Below, piece by piece: positions 1-10,992 of a DNA stretch of 64,000 bases. A program made the translations under genes and the position numbers. The notes under the pieces were generated by a model, which had not been told where the DNA came from, searched no databases, and was given only the letters and a program-made list of their open reading frames with translations. Source of the stretch: Margaritispora aquatica (lineage: Eukaryota > Ascomycota > Leotiomycetes > Helotiales > Discinellaceae); contig VJWN01000007.1 of NCBI GenBank assembly GCA_007644065.1, positions 62,001-126,000 on the forward strand, written 5' to 3'. The number at the start of each line of letters is the position of its first letter. Positions within the stretch are counted from its first letter, which is position 1.

Positions 1-205
1 TGCGCTTCATGTCAGGCTTCCACTCCTCAATTGGAGACACCAGTATTTCGCCATGGGAGTTGCGTCTGCCATCTGCCATTCGAGGTCTGGTGTGTTCGTC
101 TGGTGGGGAGGAGGTGGTGGTGATGGATGAGTATGACATTGTTGTGGTCTTGGTGGTTGTGGAAGGTGGGAAGTGGACGTGGGCTGAGGATTGGGTTTGT
201 GCCAT
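1..205 (-). CDS. Unknown protein, 5' end only (cut by window start)
   Basis: The minus strand is open from an ATG at 205 to the window edge, giving 68 codons with no stop. The first 30 residues are Ser/Thr/Pro-rich. A more ordered stretch follows, ending in a segment that reads GEILVSPIEEWKPDMKR, which has the composition of a conserved motif rather than random translation. I do not recognise the family. The start is the first ATG in the frame. The rest of the gene, including any introns, lies outside the window. Confidence 0.55.
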   Translation of the reverse strand, partial: MAQTQSSAHVHFPPSTTTKTTTMSYSSITTTSSPPDEHTRPRMADGRRNSHGEILVSPIEEWKPDMKR

Positions 206-1486
206 TTCAGTGGGTTGCTGAGAGGCCGTTGTGTATGCCGGGGTTGTTTGGAGTCGATAGGGCTCTAAGGAGAGCTTTGTGTGATTGTGGTTTGTTTTGA
301 GGTTGTCTTGAATCGTTATAGTAGCAAGATCTGTACTTATAAAGTCAACATCCCACCGCCACACTTACGAGACAGTACCTTTAGAATTCTCTGGATCGGA
401 ATGTATCGCTGGGGAGTGACAAATAGTTGTTGTGTAAGTTTTGTCTCTGCACTGAATCAATTGTATTGCTGTAGCTTGCTTGCAATGTGTATGTGTAGAG
501 TAGATGCATACAAGAAAGGCATCTACTCTTTTAAAGCAAGACCAACCCCTCAATTACGAATTGTGGTGGCAACCTGGCCCAGTTAATAAACCACGCAAGA
601 CCTGTTGGACCGTCCTTGGAAACAGTCTATCCAAATAAGCTGATCGTTACACAGAAGCTGCAGGACAATTGCCGCATCGCCCTGCCTTGTACATTGATGG
701 CACCCTCACCACTTCGAGACATTATGTTCTCAATCGGATTCCACCCGGCATCCAGTACATACTTCGTGTGACAACATGTGAAATCGTCTTTTCATACTCC
801 ATGGCTACTGGCTCATCCATTGACGAAAAGCATCTGATCATCCCGCCGCTCAGATCAATTGGCGAATGAGATGTGGGATGATGTGGAAGATCACGCCCGA
901 AGAACAGGAGATCTTTGCATTCCTCGCCGAAATGATTGACTTGATCTAGATTCCAATGTCTGAGGTTACCCAAGTTTTTCTAGGGTCCAAAAGAGTCTAT
1001 GAAAGTAAGTGCGGGGAAGCTCCAATCCAACTCCCCGTTCTTGACAAGCGAGGGTTGAAGACGTGCAGTGGTGCAGTCGTGCCTTGGTTCGCTTGCCGCT
1101 ATCGTCAGATTTCCCGTCAACAGGCAAAGTAGGGATCCAGAAGAAGGGGCTGGAGTGATGATCTTTCATTCGGCTGGTCCCGTACCATACTTTCACTAAC
1201 TCCGACATAACTAACAGTTCGGCACTTTATATTTGGTATTCCTTCTAGCCTCGTTCAACCTTCGTGTACAAGTTGCAACCACCTATCCAAGCATCAAAGC
1301 GATACGCTTTTCTTCCCGGATACCACGACAAATAACCACCTGCTCAATGATTTGACAAAAGAACAATAGAACAAAGAAATTTAAACAGTCATACTCCTCG
1401 CTATGCATTGGGTATGGGTATAGACTCATATAGACAGTAAAAAGATGTGTGTTGATGAACATATTTCGAAGACTTTTGAAACATGA
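206..1486. other. Intergenic, no gene seen
   Basis: This stretch runs from the 5' end of the partial gene to the 3' end of the FHA gene. Only short open frames without family features or splice-compatible partners are present. It should hold the promoter of the partial minus-strand gene, roughly 206-700. Confidence 0.5.
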
Positions 1487-3059
1487 TCAAGGAGTGCGTG
1501 GTTTCTTCCAATAGTATTGCTAGTGGACTAGTTAGTAAAGATTGGATAATGTGACAAACGGCAAGCCTTACCTTGTGTTGCTTCCGACAATTCCTCAAAC
1601 TAGGTTTTCGTAGTCCATCAACCACTGTGGCTCTTCTTTCCTCATCAGTGTCACGGTCAGGGACATAGTAGTACTCGCTCTCCAGAGCCTTGCCAGCGGC
1701 ATCCTTTCCTTCACGATGAATTTCACCCACACATGGTGCACCATTGAGCAGTCTCCGTAGTTGATCTTTGCTCAGGCCACTCTTCAAATCAGACGGCAGG
1801 TTGTTCAAAATAACGGACAGTGGGGTTGACGACAGGCGAGAGAAGGCAAGCTGGTTCACTACATGATTGATTATTGGGATTGGATCGGATGTAAACTCTG
1901 TGCTGGGACGCGCTTTCGGAGAAGCATATGGTTCGCGACGCGCACGAGCAGCCTCGGGAGATGCATTGGTGGTAAAGGATGCCATGCGATCAGAGATATT
2001 AGCACCAAAGGGGCCGAAAGAGTGCACAATAGGGTCATTCTCCTCATCTGGGTCTACTTCATCTTCAGGTTCGCTCAAATCACTGTCTTGGCTTTCCATT
2101 GGGTATGCGAAAGATGTGGCAGCTTGTGTCGACGCGAAAGACTCTCCAGCTGCAACTTCCTTCTCTTCTTCTTCCGGCGAAGGCGCATCTTCAAAGACCT
2201 TGACAGGTTCCGGCTCCACACTATCTGAGAAGAGATCCGCTAAGCTGGATGTGGAATGCGTAGGTCCTGCTGGCGTTGGGGAGACTGGCGATTGAATTCG
2301 TGTATTGCGACGTATAGGACTCGATGGAATGACTTGTCCGCGAGAGCTGACCGCAGAAGCACGTCCTCGAGTGGGAGAATTATCGTCGTCCCACAGCGAG
2401 TCGTGAGACTCCACCGAACCTTTCCTATCTCGTCCTGGCCATGCGATCAACACACGGGCATCCTGAACATCCAACATGATATCTGCAAACTCTGTCTCTG
2501 AGGTGAAGGTATCGTCCTTTGCCAATTCCCATGTGCGTCCTTGACAATGCAGCTTCACTCCATTCCAACCCTTGCACTTGATTTCCACCTTGTTTGGCTC
2601 CAAGGGCACGGTCGCCGCTATGTATCGAGTTTCGACATGTACTCGAGAGATCAGGCGATTTGCAGATAATTGATAATGCGAAGAGTTACTGGATCGACCC
2701 ATTTTGAGGATTTCGCCATTTTCTGGTAGTGTGATGGACGGTACAGCAGACAATGGCGCTCGCTCTGTTACCGAGGCTGTACGGTGAAGACCGGATCGAA
2801 CATGTACTCTTGGGGGTGAAGAGGATAGTATACCCGTAGTCGAGGTAGGAATTGGGGTTGGATACTTCGAGTAGATATCCTCGCGTTCAGAGGGTGAGAA
2901 TCGAGCTTGTCTCTTGGATGGTCGAGGGAATCCTGGAGAAGACGACAGAGGCTCGAATGCAGGAAGCAATGATGGAGCTGGACGCTTGGTACCAGCGAGC
3001 GAAGGTAAACTCGGCTGGGAATTGATCTTGCTCGGAGAAGAGTCCATCATGGCAGACAT
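1487..3059 (-). CDS. FHA-domain protein, Tos4/Plm2-like
   Basis: Model: exon 1 at 3059-1572, a 52-bp intron at 1571-1520, and a last exon at 1519-1487 coding only ten residues; 506 aa in total. The FHA domain spans about residues 112-208 and keeps the phosphopeptide-binding residues: Gly121-Arg122, Ser138-Arg139-x-His141 and Asn166-Gly167. A Ser/Pro/acidic linker (about 210-400) leads to a conserved C-terminal domain (about 400-506) that ends in KQHKQYYWKKPRTP across the last splice junction. This FHA plus C-terminal layout matches yeast Tos4/Plm2, chromatin-bound cell-cycle and DNA-damage regulators (established knowledge). Nuclear location is inferred. Reading through the intron would replace the conserved tail with about 56 unrelated residues, which supports the splice. 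Confidence 0.85.
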
Positions 3060-3226
3060 CTACCAAGAATGAGTGAGCTTCTAGTGAAGGCTCTGTCGAG
3101 GAGGTTGTTGAACGTTGACCGCGCTAGGACGCGACTTGAAGACCCAGTTGGATATTCGAGATACTTGTCGACTTTGAAGGTGGTTGTGAACTGGTTTGTT
3201 AATTGAACAGCGGGCCAGGTACAATT

Positions 3227-3265
3227 GACAGTGACAGTGACAGTGTCAGTGACAGTGTCAGTGTC
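3227..3265. repeat. CAGTGA/CAGTGT hexamer microsatellite
   Basis: Imperfect GACAGT/GTCAGT units repeat about six times, in the 5' flank of the FHA gene about 170 bp upstream of its ATG. Mixing GACAGTG with its near-complement GTCAGTG gives some hairpin potential. Confidence 0.8.
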
Positions 3266-4172
3266 AAAAAGGTGGTATGAAAGGGAGGAAAGGAGGGATG
3301 TTCGACTTTTGAAGGTCACGAACACGGTCTCACGATCATCAATTGTGGAGGATGGGAAGATTGATTGGGGGGTCTTTGCGTAGGCGTTGGCGTGGGAGTA
3401 GGTAGGCGTAGAAACGCGAGCAAACCATACCTAACGCGTCTTGAGTGAACTCGCTTAAGGGTACCAGGGCAACTTACTTTGAAGAAAGAAGTTATTCTGC
3501 CGGACATAAAAAAAAAAGTTATGACGTGCCCATCATAGTGGGATGCTGCATATGTAGATTTGTATGACACTCAGTCAGGACAAGAGGATTGATTCGTAGA
3601 TGATTTAACTTATTTTTCCCTTTGGAATTCTATAAACAATTGAAAATCAAATATATATATTTCTTTCATCAATCATTGTCAAGTGCTTTCATAATTCATA
3701 ATTCATAATTCCCAACTCCACCACCGTCGCGTGTTCTCCGTCGCGGTTGATCTCGCTGCTCATCCCAGCCCCTCCCATCGCGGTCCTCACACGCTAGAGA
3801 GGAACATGGAGCATAGAGCATGGAGCACTGCAGGACAATTGCTTTCTACGCGCCGCTGAGACAAATCGGGTCTCGCATAGGAGCAGACTTTGACGTTTCC
3901 TTCAATTCCCTCAATCCCTTCAATTCCTTCAATTCCTCGGCTTGCATTCATGCACTGGGGCCCACTTGACCAACGGAAAATATGTCAAAAAGACTGGTTT
4001 TGGACGCTGCACCTCTGCTCTTGTCTTCGTCTCCTCTTGTCTTGCCTGTCTTTTTTTTGGAGGTGGTTGAAGGCGGTGTATAAATGATCAAGTGAACATA
4101 ACTTTATCCAGCAGCTGGAACTCCTCCCAGCCCACCTGTCTCAGATCACGTGAACTCACTTCTGACTAAGGT

Positions 4173-4224
4173 ACCTTACCTTAACCAAGGGAAGCTACCT
4201 TATGTAAGGTGGGTAAGGTAAGGT
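4173..4224. repeat. 11-bp inverted repeat of the ACCTT pentamer
   Basis: ACCTTACCTTA at 4173-4183 is exactly complementary to TAAGGTAAGGT at 4214-4224, with a 30-bp loop that itself contains ACCTTATGTAAGGT. The same pentamer recurs as a direct array at 4371-4393. Confidence 0.8.
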
Positions 4225-4287
4225 GAGGTGAAATTGAACGAACCTATTTGCTATTGAATCAAATTAAAAGGCTCCTCAATAACTACG

Positions 4288-4342
4288 GAGAACGTGATAT
4301 ATGAGAACGTGATATATGAGAATGATATATGAGAAATGATAC
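4288..4342. repeat. Tandem repeat, unit GAGAACGTGATATAT
   Basis: Two identical 15-bp units (4288-4302 and 4303-4317) are followed by a 13-bp unit (4318-4330) and a decayed 12-bp unit (4331-4342). The array lies about 330 bp upstream of the L1-domain gene start. Confidence 0.85.
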
Positions 4343-4674
4343 AACCCACGTTCTGAGAAGCTACTCTAGTACCTTACCTTACCTTACCTACCTTACTCTC
4401 CATCCTTGAAAGCTTCAGGTTCCGAGGTCAAGACAGAACTGGCTGAGTAAGCTGTACGGTGGGGCGAAGCACGGTCGGAATAACGATGCCCCGACGGCCT
4501 GGAAAAAAATCTCGATAAACTCCATTCGATAACGAAATAATTTTGGAGGGACAAACCCAAGACCAACACCAACACCAATACCATTTCGCACCTTTCTTAG
4601 TATCCACCCAACAACTGTCAATTCCGTCTTGTTACCTTATCAATAAATATAACATTGCAATCACGGTTCCTGAA

Positions 4675-5897
4675 ATGGCACCTTCTACAGCTCTTACCAC
4701 TAAGGTGGAGAGTGGTTCACCATACCAATTGGATTCAGAACAGGTACGAAGACCCAACTCTTGCGCAAGGCATTGAGACTGACACTTGCGTAGACATTGA
4801 AAGCTTCTACTGCCCTAGTGAAGCACATCAATTCTTTGGAGAAGGAAGCATCCAAAGCCGCTGACAAGAAGACTCTGATCGCTGATGAGGAGGACGAAGA
4901 CCAAAGCGCCACACCAATCTGGTTATCACTCACCACGAAGAAACACATCATTGACCAGAAGCGACTGAAGCCTGCGAAGATTGCCCTTCCACACCCTCTC
5001 AATACCTCTTCGACGGCCAAGATTTGCCTGATTGTTGCAGACCCACAGAGATTGTACAAAGACATTGTCGCATCGCCTGCCTTCCCCGCAGATCTAGGTG
5101 CACGCATCACAAAGGTTGTTGGAATCTCAAAGATCAAGTCAAAATGGTCGCAATATGAGGCACAGCGTAAACTTCTCGCGGAGTACGATATCTTCTTGGC
5201 AGACGACAGGATCATCACTGGACTACCCAAGTTATTAGGAAAGACTTTCTACAAGAGCACCACCAAGCGACCAATTCCCGTCTCAATTCAAGGACCAGCA
5301 CCAAAGACTGAGGGAAAGAAGGTCAAGAAGGCAAAGGGTGATGAGGCAAGAGGAGCTGCTGCGCCAAAGGCGATTGCAGCGGAAATTGAGAAGGCAATCC
5401 AGAGCGCATTGGTTCACTTGTCCCCATCAGTCAGCACCTCCGTTCGTGTTGGATATGCAAGCTGGGAGCCTGCTGCGCTTGCTGAGAACATCGCATGTGT
5501 CTCTGAGGCTCTGATCGAGAAGTTTGTACCAAAGAAATGGCAAAATGTGCGCGCAATCCACATCAAAGGACCCAACACAATGGCTCTCCCTATCTGGTTG
5601 GCAGACGAGCTTTGGACTGAAGACACCGATGTGCTAGACCAGGAGGAAGTTAAGAAGGTTGCTGAAGCCAATATCGGCAAGAAGCGCAAGGCCAAGGTTC
5701 TGAGCGGACCTAGCGAGGAGACCCTCAAGAAGCAGAAGACCATTGAGAGTAATGACAGCAAGTTGAACGAGGAGATCAAGGCACGGAAAGAGAGCTTGAG
5801 GAAACAGAAGGCTGCTGCCAGTGAAGAGGTTGGTGAGGAGGAGTCGGTACCTGTTGCTAGCAAGAAGGCAAAGAAGCAGAAGGTTGTTGCAGCTTAA
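4675..5897 (+). CDS. Ribosomal L1-domain protein, Cic1/Utp30-like (ribosome biogenesis)
   Basis: Two exons, 4675-4743 and 4794-5897, with a 50-bp intron GTACGA...GCGTAG; 390 aa. The ATG at 4675 sits close upstream of the splice and no longer in-frame start is convincing. The middle of the protein (about residues 40-300) matches the L1-like fold of Cic1/Nsa3 and Utp30, with the hallmark stretches CLIVADPQRLYKDIV and DIFLADDRIITGLPKLLGK and a GYASWEPAALAENI segment. The last 80 residues are Lys-rich, with KKRKAK and KKAKKQK nucleolar-type signals, and include a likely coiled coil. The family acts in pre-60S and pre-rRNA processing in the nucleolus (established). Assignment between Cic1 and Utp30 is not certain. 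The length is close to yeast Cic1 (376 aa). Confidence 0.9.
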
Positions 5898-8800
5898 GCT
5901 CGAGGACGCAATGGAAGATTCCCGGCATTGGTTGGTGTTTCTGGCGTTCTTGGGGGTGGGTCAAAATTGTTGCTGGGCCCGCATATGTTGTGTAGATGGT
6001 ATACAGCAGTTGTCTTGTTGTGTGGATATAGGAACGAATTAGACAGAAATTCCACCATGTCTTTTGAGCTCCCACAAATCAAGTTTTGTTTCACCAAATA
6101 CGCTAAGTTCCGGAAAAGAGGCATCTTGCTCGACTTACCTGTAGACTTGAATTGTTGATTTATGCTCCCGCCACTGACAGAAACCACCATGTCTGAAGTC
6201 TACAAAGCCCTGAAACTCTCAAGCTTGGATCCTCAGCTTCCAGCCTAAAATTGATTCACCCAGCCATCAATGGAGCAGTCGGCCCAAGAAGGCTAATGCA
6301 CGGCATTACCGTCCAAGAGCCATTGAGCAATTTGCCTATTTGCTTACCACTTATTTATTTGCTCGAGTTGGCACTTAGGTGTGTTGCTTCACATCTCAAC
6401 AATCCCAGCGAAAAGTTGACAACAGTGCATCATTCACGCGAATCGACAACAAAACCTCTCCTTCCCCAATCAACAGTTGCCACCCGAGTATTTCTTAACT
6501 TCAACTCCCAAGTCCTTTGCGAAGTCACACCAGGTGGCCAATTCACAAGAAATGTCAATTCTGGCCGAATCTGATTGGGCCTCTGCACAGCAAACCACAC
6601 ATTTTGGTTGCGGTACACCGATTAAATTACTGTGATTTTAAGAGTGCTTTCCTCAGTTCCTGGGGTGGCTTTATACTTTACAGCCTTCCCTGTCACTTGG
6701 TACTCACTTGCGATTAATTTCATGCGTCGCTGGAGACTGGTGCTGACTTGAGTAGTATCGAAACTCTAAGTCTAGATCAAGTCACTCACGAAAGTGACTG
6801 TGTGGCAACGATATAATTTATTTGCTTCCCATGAATAGCAAAGTAGTTTGGTCTGCCTTTAAGATTGAGGTATAAAGCATCGTTTCTGCGAGCTTGAGAG
6901 TCGTGCAAAGAATGATATTGCCAAGAGAGTTAACTCATATGATCTGTTCTGTTTTTTTTTGCTGGCAATCCTTTCACAGGTTCATACTGCCTGTTGATGA
7001 AAGAGCCAAGCTGCTGAGTTCTAAGGAATGTACTTTTGGCGCGAAGGAAAACTACGAGAACAGGAATGTATGAGCATTGCCTTCTTAGTGTGTTGGTTTC
7101 TGCTGTCGATTTGGAGCAAACTCGCTGTCATCTGCTGAGAGTTTATTCATCTTGTATGAGAAAAAGAGTGGGAAGATGAATAAGAGCGGAATGGAGAGCC
7201 TGGTGTTCATACGCTGTAGCTTCAAATATCTTCTATTGTGCCAAATTGGCGAAGAGCTTTCTCGCCATGCATCCATTGTCTTCGTAACCGACGGATCTAC
7301 AGCTCTTTCCAAAACCTCGATTGTTTGCTCATATAGACCTCTGAGGATAGCTGGGTCAGACTGAGCTTGTGCTCATAGTTTGAGATTTAATTAGGTATTG
7401 GGTTGAGAAACTTCGAATTGAGTTTCATATATTGATTGTTTTTAGAAAGTATAAAGATGTGTTTGGTGTTCTTTGACGGAAGCTATGCATTTTGTTCACG
7501 TTCGTGGAAACACCTTAGTGGAAGGAGTGAAAGATAGATAATACCCATTCTTTTAGTATCTTGACAGTTGCTTCTTTCTGTTGGGTACAGCATCGCTGCC
7601 CACTAACTATATAGACATTCGGTGATGATTGGAAATAATAGGCTAGTGAGAGAGAATAAGCTTACGGCAATGGTAGAAACAACAGTGACAGCAATACACA
7701 TGTTTTTTTATGTTTGATTTAGAGTATTAATTACAGAACCAAAACAAGCAGCAAAGGCGCCATTCAATTTTCTCTGAGCAAATGTTTGCTGGTCTTTCCG
7801 GAATGCATTCGTGGAGCAATATTGAAATTGCCGATGATAGTCACCACAGTGATTGTGATCGTTTAGCATGGTGATACAGACATTAGGTCTACCCAAAGCT
7901 AGATATCTGCACTTAAATACAAGGTTAAGATCAAGAAAAATTAACAGGTTAAAGATTCAAGTAAAAATCCAGGTTAGCTAAGTCCAATTGATATCTTTAA
8001 ATGATTAGATTCTACAAGTAATCGCGAGCTTTCTCAACCATAGTTTTGCTTTGTCACAGATAGTGGTAAAGTTGAACTTTGCAATTCCATACGATAGATT
8101 TCAACTTCAAGCTCCTCAGCTCTTCGCTTTTTCACTGAAATGTTATCTGTAAAATTTCCTCCTGGCACATGGTTTGGGAACCCGACACTTCAAATATGGA
8201 GTATGTGGAGTCAAGCTTTGTCTTCATCACGGACCTCAAACAAACTTTCTATAAATTCTTTCCGTATGTCAACGTCTGCAAAGCTCCTTGATTGACTTCC
8301 TAAGAAGTTATGAGGTAGTGACAAAAACTGCAATACTTTCGATATTTTCGAAACTTTCAGTGATTGCGATCTTTGACGACGAAGATTCGCTGTCAAGAAT
8401 ATAGATTGTCAGACCAGGTCCTGATATTTGATTCCCTTCCTTTAATTAGGGCAATATACCTGTACGTGATTGTATGTTGTGTCCATGTTGACGGGTGCAA
8501 AGAGTATGTATTCTAAGTTATCCAACATAAAAGCCTCGGGAAAAAACGCGCACGTATGATTCCATCTTGAGTCTGACGATTTGGATATGATTCAATCCAC
8601 GTCTCAAATAAATCTTATATACCCCTCTTTCCGCCTCTCGGAATAATCGTGCTGATCCTCAATAGAAATCTCTAAGATCATCTGTGATTTAAATTTCGAA
8701 TTTTTCACACTGAACATACATCTTCAATGGACAGAACTTTGTCTTTCTTTGCGTTCGATTTAGACAGAATCTATATAAGCGTTCCCTACTCATACCAATT

Positions 8801-9282
8801 AGTTGTGATCATGACAAAGCAATGGCCATTGGATTTGGCCGCCATCATAGAGCCTTACTTTTGGAATTGGAGGAAGTACCTTGTGTTATGTTCATGGCAT
8901 CCGTCTCATTAGGGAGATGGCGATGAAGCAATCTTACATCGTAAAAATCCAGAATTGCATTAAGGTCTATCACAGTAGTTGCACTCCTCTGCTGTCATCA
9001 TCACAGGCCTGTTGAGTGTAGACTCGCTCATTGTCAAGCATAGTATTGTTCGATCCACTGACATGTAGTGAAGTATTGGATAAATTCGCGAGTGATTTCC
9101 AAATGCCAAACTAGTTGGCAAGTGATATGCTAAGTCGGATTGAGCTTTATTAGGCTAGATAAAAGAGTGGTATCTTATAGAAAACAAGTCCCTGCCCGAA
9201 TTCTTCGCTCCTCAAAACGACGTCGCTATGCATCCAAACAAAATGTCCAACACAACCACCTCTACCTCAAATTCACCCATGT
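5898..9282. other. Gene-free AT-rich stretch between convergent genes
   Basis: About 3.4 kb separates the 3' ends of the L1-domain gene and the MFS gene. All open frames are short, mostly 60-107 codons, without recognisable domains or joinable exons. From about 6,700 on the sequence is visibly more AT-rich than the gene blocks. No transposase or reverse-transcriptase remnant is readable by eye. Confidence 0.5.
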
Positions 9283-10992
9283 TCAGAGTCCAAATTCATC
9301 CACATACTTCCTCTTCAACTCATAATACTCTAGCTCCAACTCCGGCAACCTAAACGCCTTCTCACCCCTCCCCATCTCCCACTCCCTCCGTTCCTGCTCC
9401 TCCATAACCTCCCTCTGCATCCTCAATAAATCCGTGTCAACATCCACCATCTTCAGTTGAAATTTAACTTTCCACCTCAGATTTCGCAGAAAATATCCCA
9501 ATCCACCAAAAGCACTGAGCGCCAAACTTGCACCTACGACGATAGTCGTGCTCCGATACTTCCCCGCTCCGTAAGCACCCTCTTGCACTTCACCGCCATT
9601 TCCGACAAGAGTACCACCCATCAAGCCTCCCAACACGATAAGTGTGCCACGCTGACACTCAAACACGGAATACAACCATGTCTGCGTTCCTGTTTCCGGG
9701 GACAGGAAACTCGCGAAGCGGGAATATAGCACTGAGTACGCCGATGCAAACATACCGTACGCAATCGAGAACATGAGAAGAATAACGAAGGTTGTAGAGT
9801 AGCCCCAGAGAAGGAAAACGGACAGTGAGGCAAGAGCTGAAGCTACGCCAGCCAGAATCAGAGAATCGATTTTGTCGGCTAAGTAGCCGAGGCCTACCAT
9901 GCCGATGATGATTGCTATGTTGGTTATAGCGAGGATGAGGGTTCCTTGAGATGTAGAGAGGCCAATGGCCGTGGCGAAGACTAAGGAGCAATCAATCAGT
10001 GGATAGAAACAATGGGCTGGGTAAAGTCATCGACTGACCGGGAAAGAAGAGTGTGGGGAGATACACCACCAGACCTTGGAAAAGATTCGAGAAACTCATC
10101 GCAGTAAACGCTACTTTGGAGAAGACGCCTCTCTCCATCTTGACGGACTTCGAAGCATATGGGTCAATAGGATTTCGTGCATTCAAAAAAGGAAGAACCG
10201 GACCAATCAAAATCAAAATAGCGATGGCGTAAGCACGTAGTGTCCATGCGAATCCATAACTCTTCAGCGACAATTCCAACAAAAAGGGAATTCCAAACCC
10301 GAACAAGCCTTCGGATCCAAAGCTGTTCAAGATCAGCGTGTCATTCATGCAGAGTAGGTAAGCTGCTAGGATAGGGGGTCTTACAGGACACCGTAAGCGA
10401 AACCTCGCCTAACGACCCACCACTCGTTCATGAGATTCAGCATCGGATAGTAGATTATCATCCAACCGATTCCGAATAGAAAGCCCTGGAAGACAACAAT
10501 ATGCCATAGTTGAGTTGCGAAGCTCGCAAGCACAAGCGAGAGCAAGCAAATTGCCCAGCCTGCCCATAGGAGTTGACGGCGATAGGCTTGGTAGCGAATG
10601 ATGATGGGTGTCATGACTGGTGCGAGGAGTTTGGCGATACCCTACCCATGTGTCAGCCTTGAAAAGCGATTTCTCGAAGGAAAGACATACAATGGATATT
10701 GTGCCGACGTTGGTGAGAAAAGGATCACTACCGTAGCTAGTATGGTGACGTAGGTACTCCTGAAATATACCAAAGAAGAGAGGAAAGCCTTCAAAATGAT
10801 CAGTTCAGAAGTTGAGATAGGTTTGAGAAGTTTACCGTATAGCAAGCCCTCAATCATGAATGCACCGGCCAGAAATGACCATGCTTTGCGGCCACCATCT
10901 ATCTGTGGAAGCTCAGAATCTGTCGTCTTCTCCAAATCATAATCCTCAGTGCTAATAGTGGATGTTTCGTCCTTTGATTTGAGGGTAGACAT
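9283..10992 (-). CDS. MFS transporter, monocarboxylate-porter-like
   Basis: Five exons: 10992-10836, 10788-10691, 10641-10385, 10322-10039 and 9980-9283. Every junction is GT-AG and phase-consistent; 497 aa. The cytosolic N-terminus (about 33 residues) precedes DGGRKAWSFLAGAFM, the usual entry to helix 1 in fungal MCT-type MFS proteins. About 12 hydrophobic segments can be followed across the exons, with a PFLLE segment in the middle and a charged cytosolic tail rich in Glu/Arg. The family moves monocarboxylates or related small molecules at the plasma membrane (established for members, substrate unknown here). It is isolated between two gene-poor stretches. In exon 4, an ATG at 10348 inside intron 3 is a decoy; the true acceptor is at 10323. 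Confidence 0.9.

Larger units (their letters stand above)
3060..4674. promoter_or_regulatory. Divergent intergenic region with several short repeats
   Basis: This lies between the FHA gene (minus) and the L1-domain gene (plus) and should carry both promoters. It is rich in simple repeats, listed separately: CAGTGA repeats at 3227-3265, TTCAATTCC repeats near 3898-3940, an ACCTTACCTTA inverted repeat at 4173-4224, a 15-bp tandem repeat at 4288-4342 and ACCTT repeats at 4371-4393. No gene is supported. Confidence 0.5.

Noticed and set aside
1863..2501. Overlapping plus-strand frames of 81-142 codons
   Set aside because: They are antisense to the Ser/Pro-rich linker of the FHA gene and have biased, repetitive composition.
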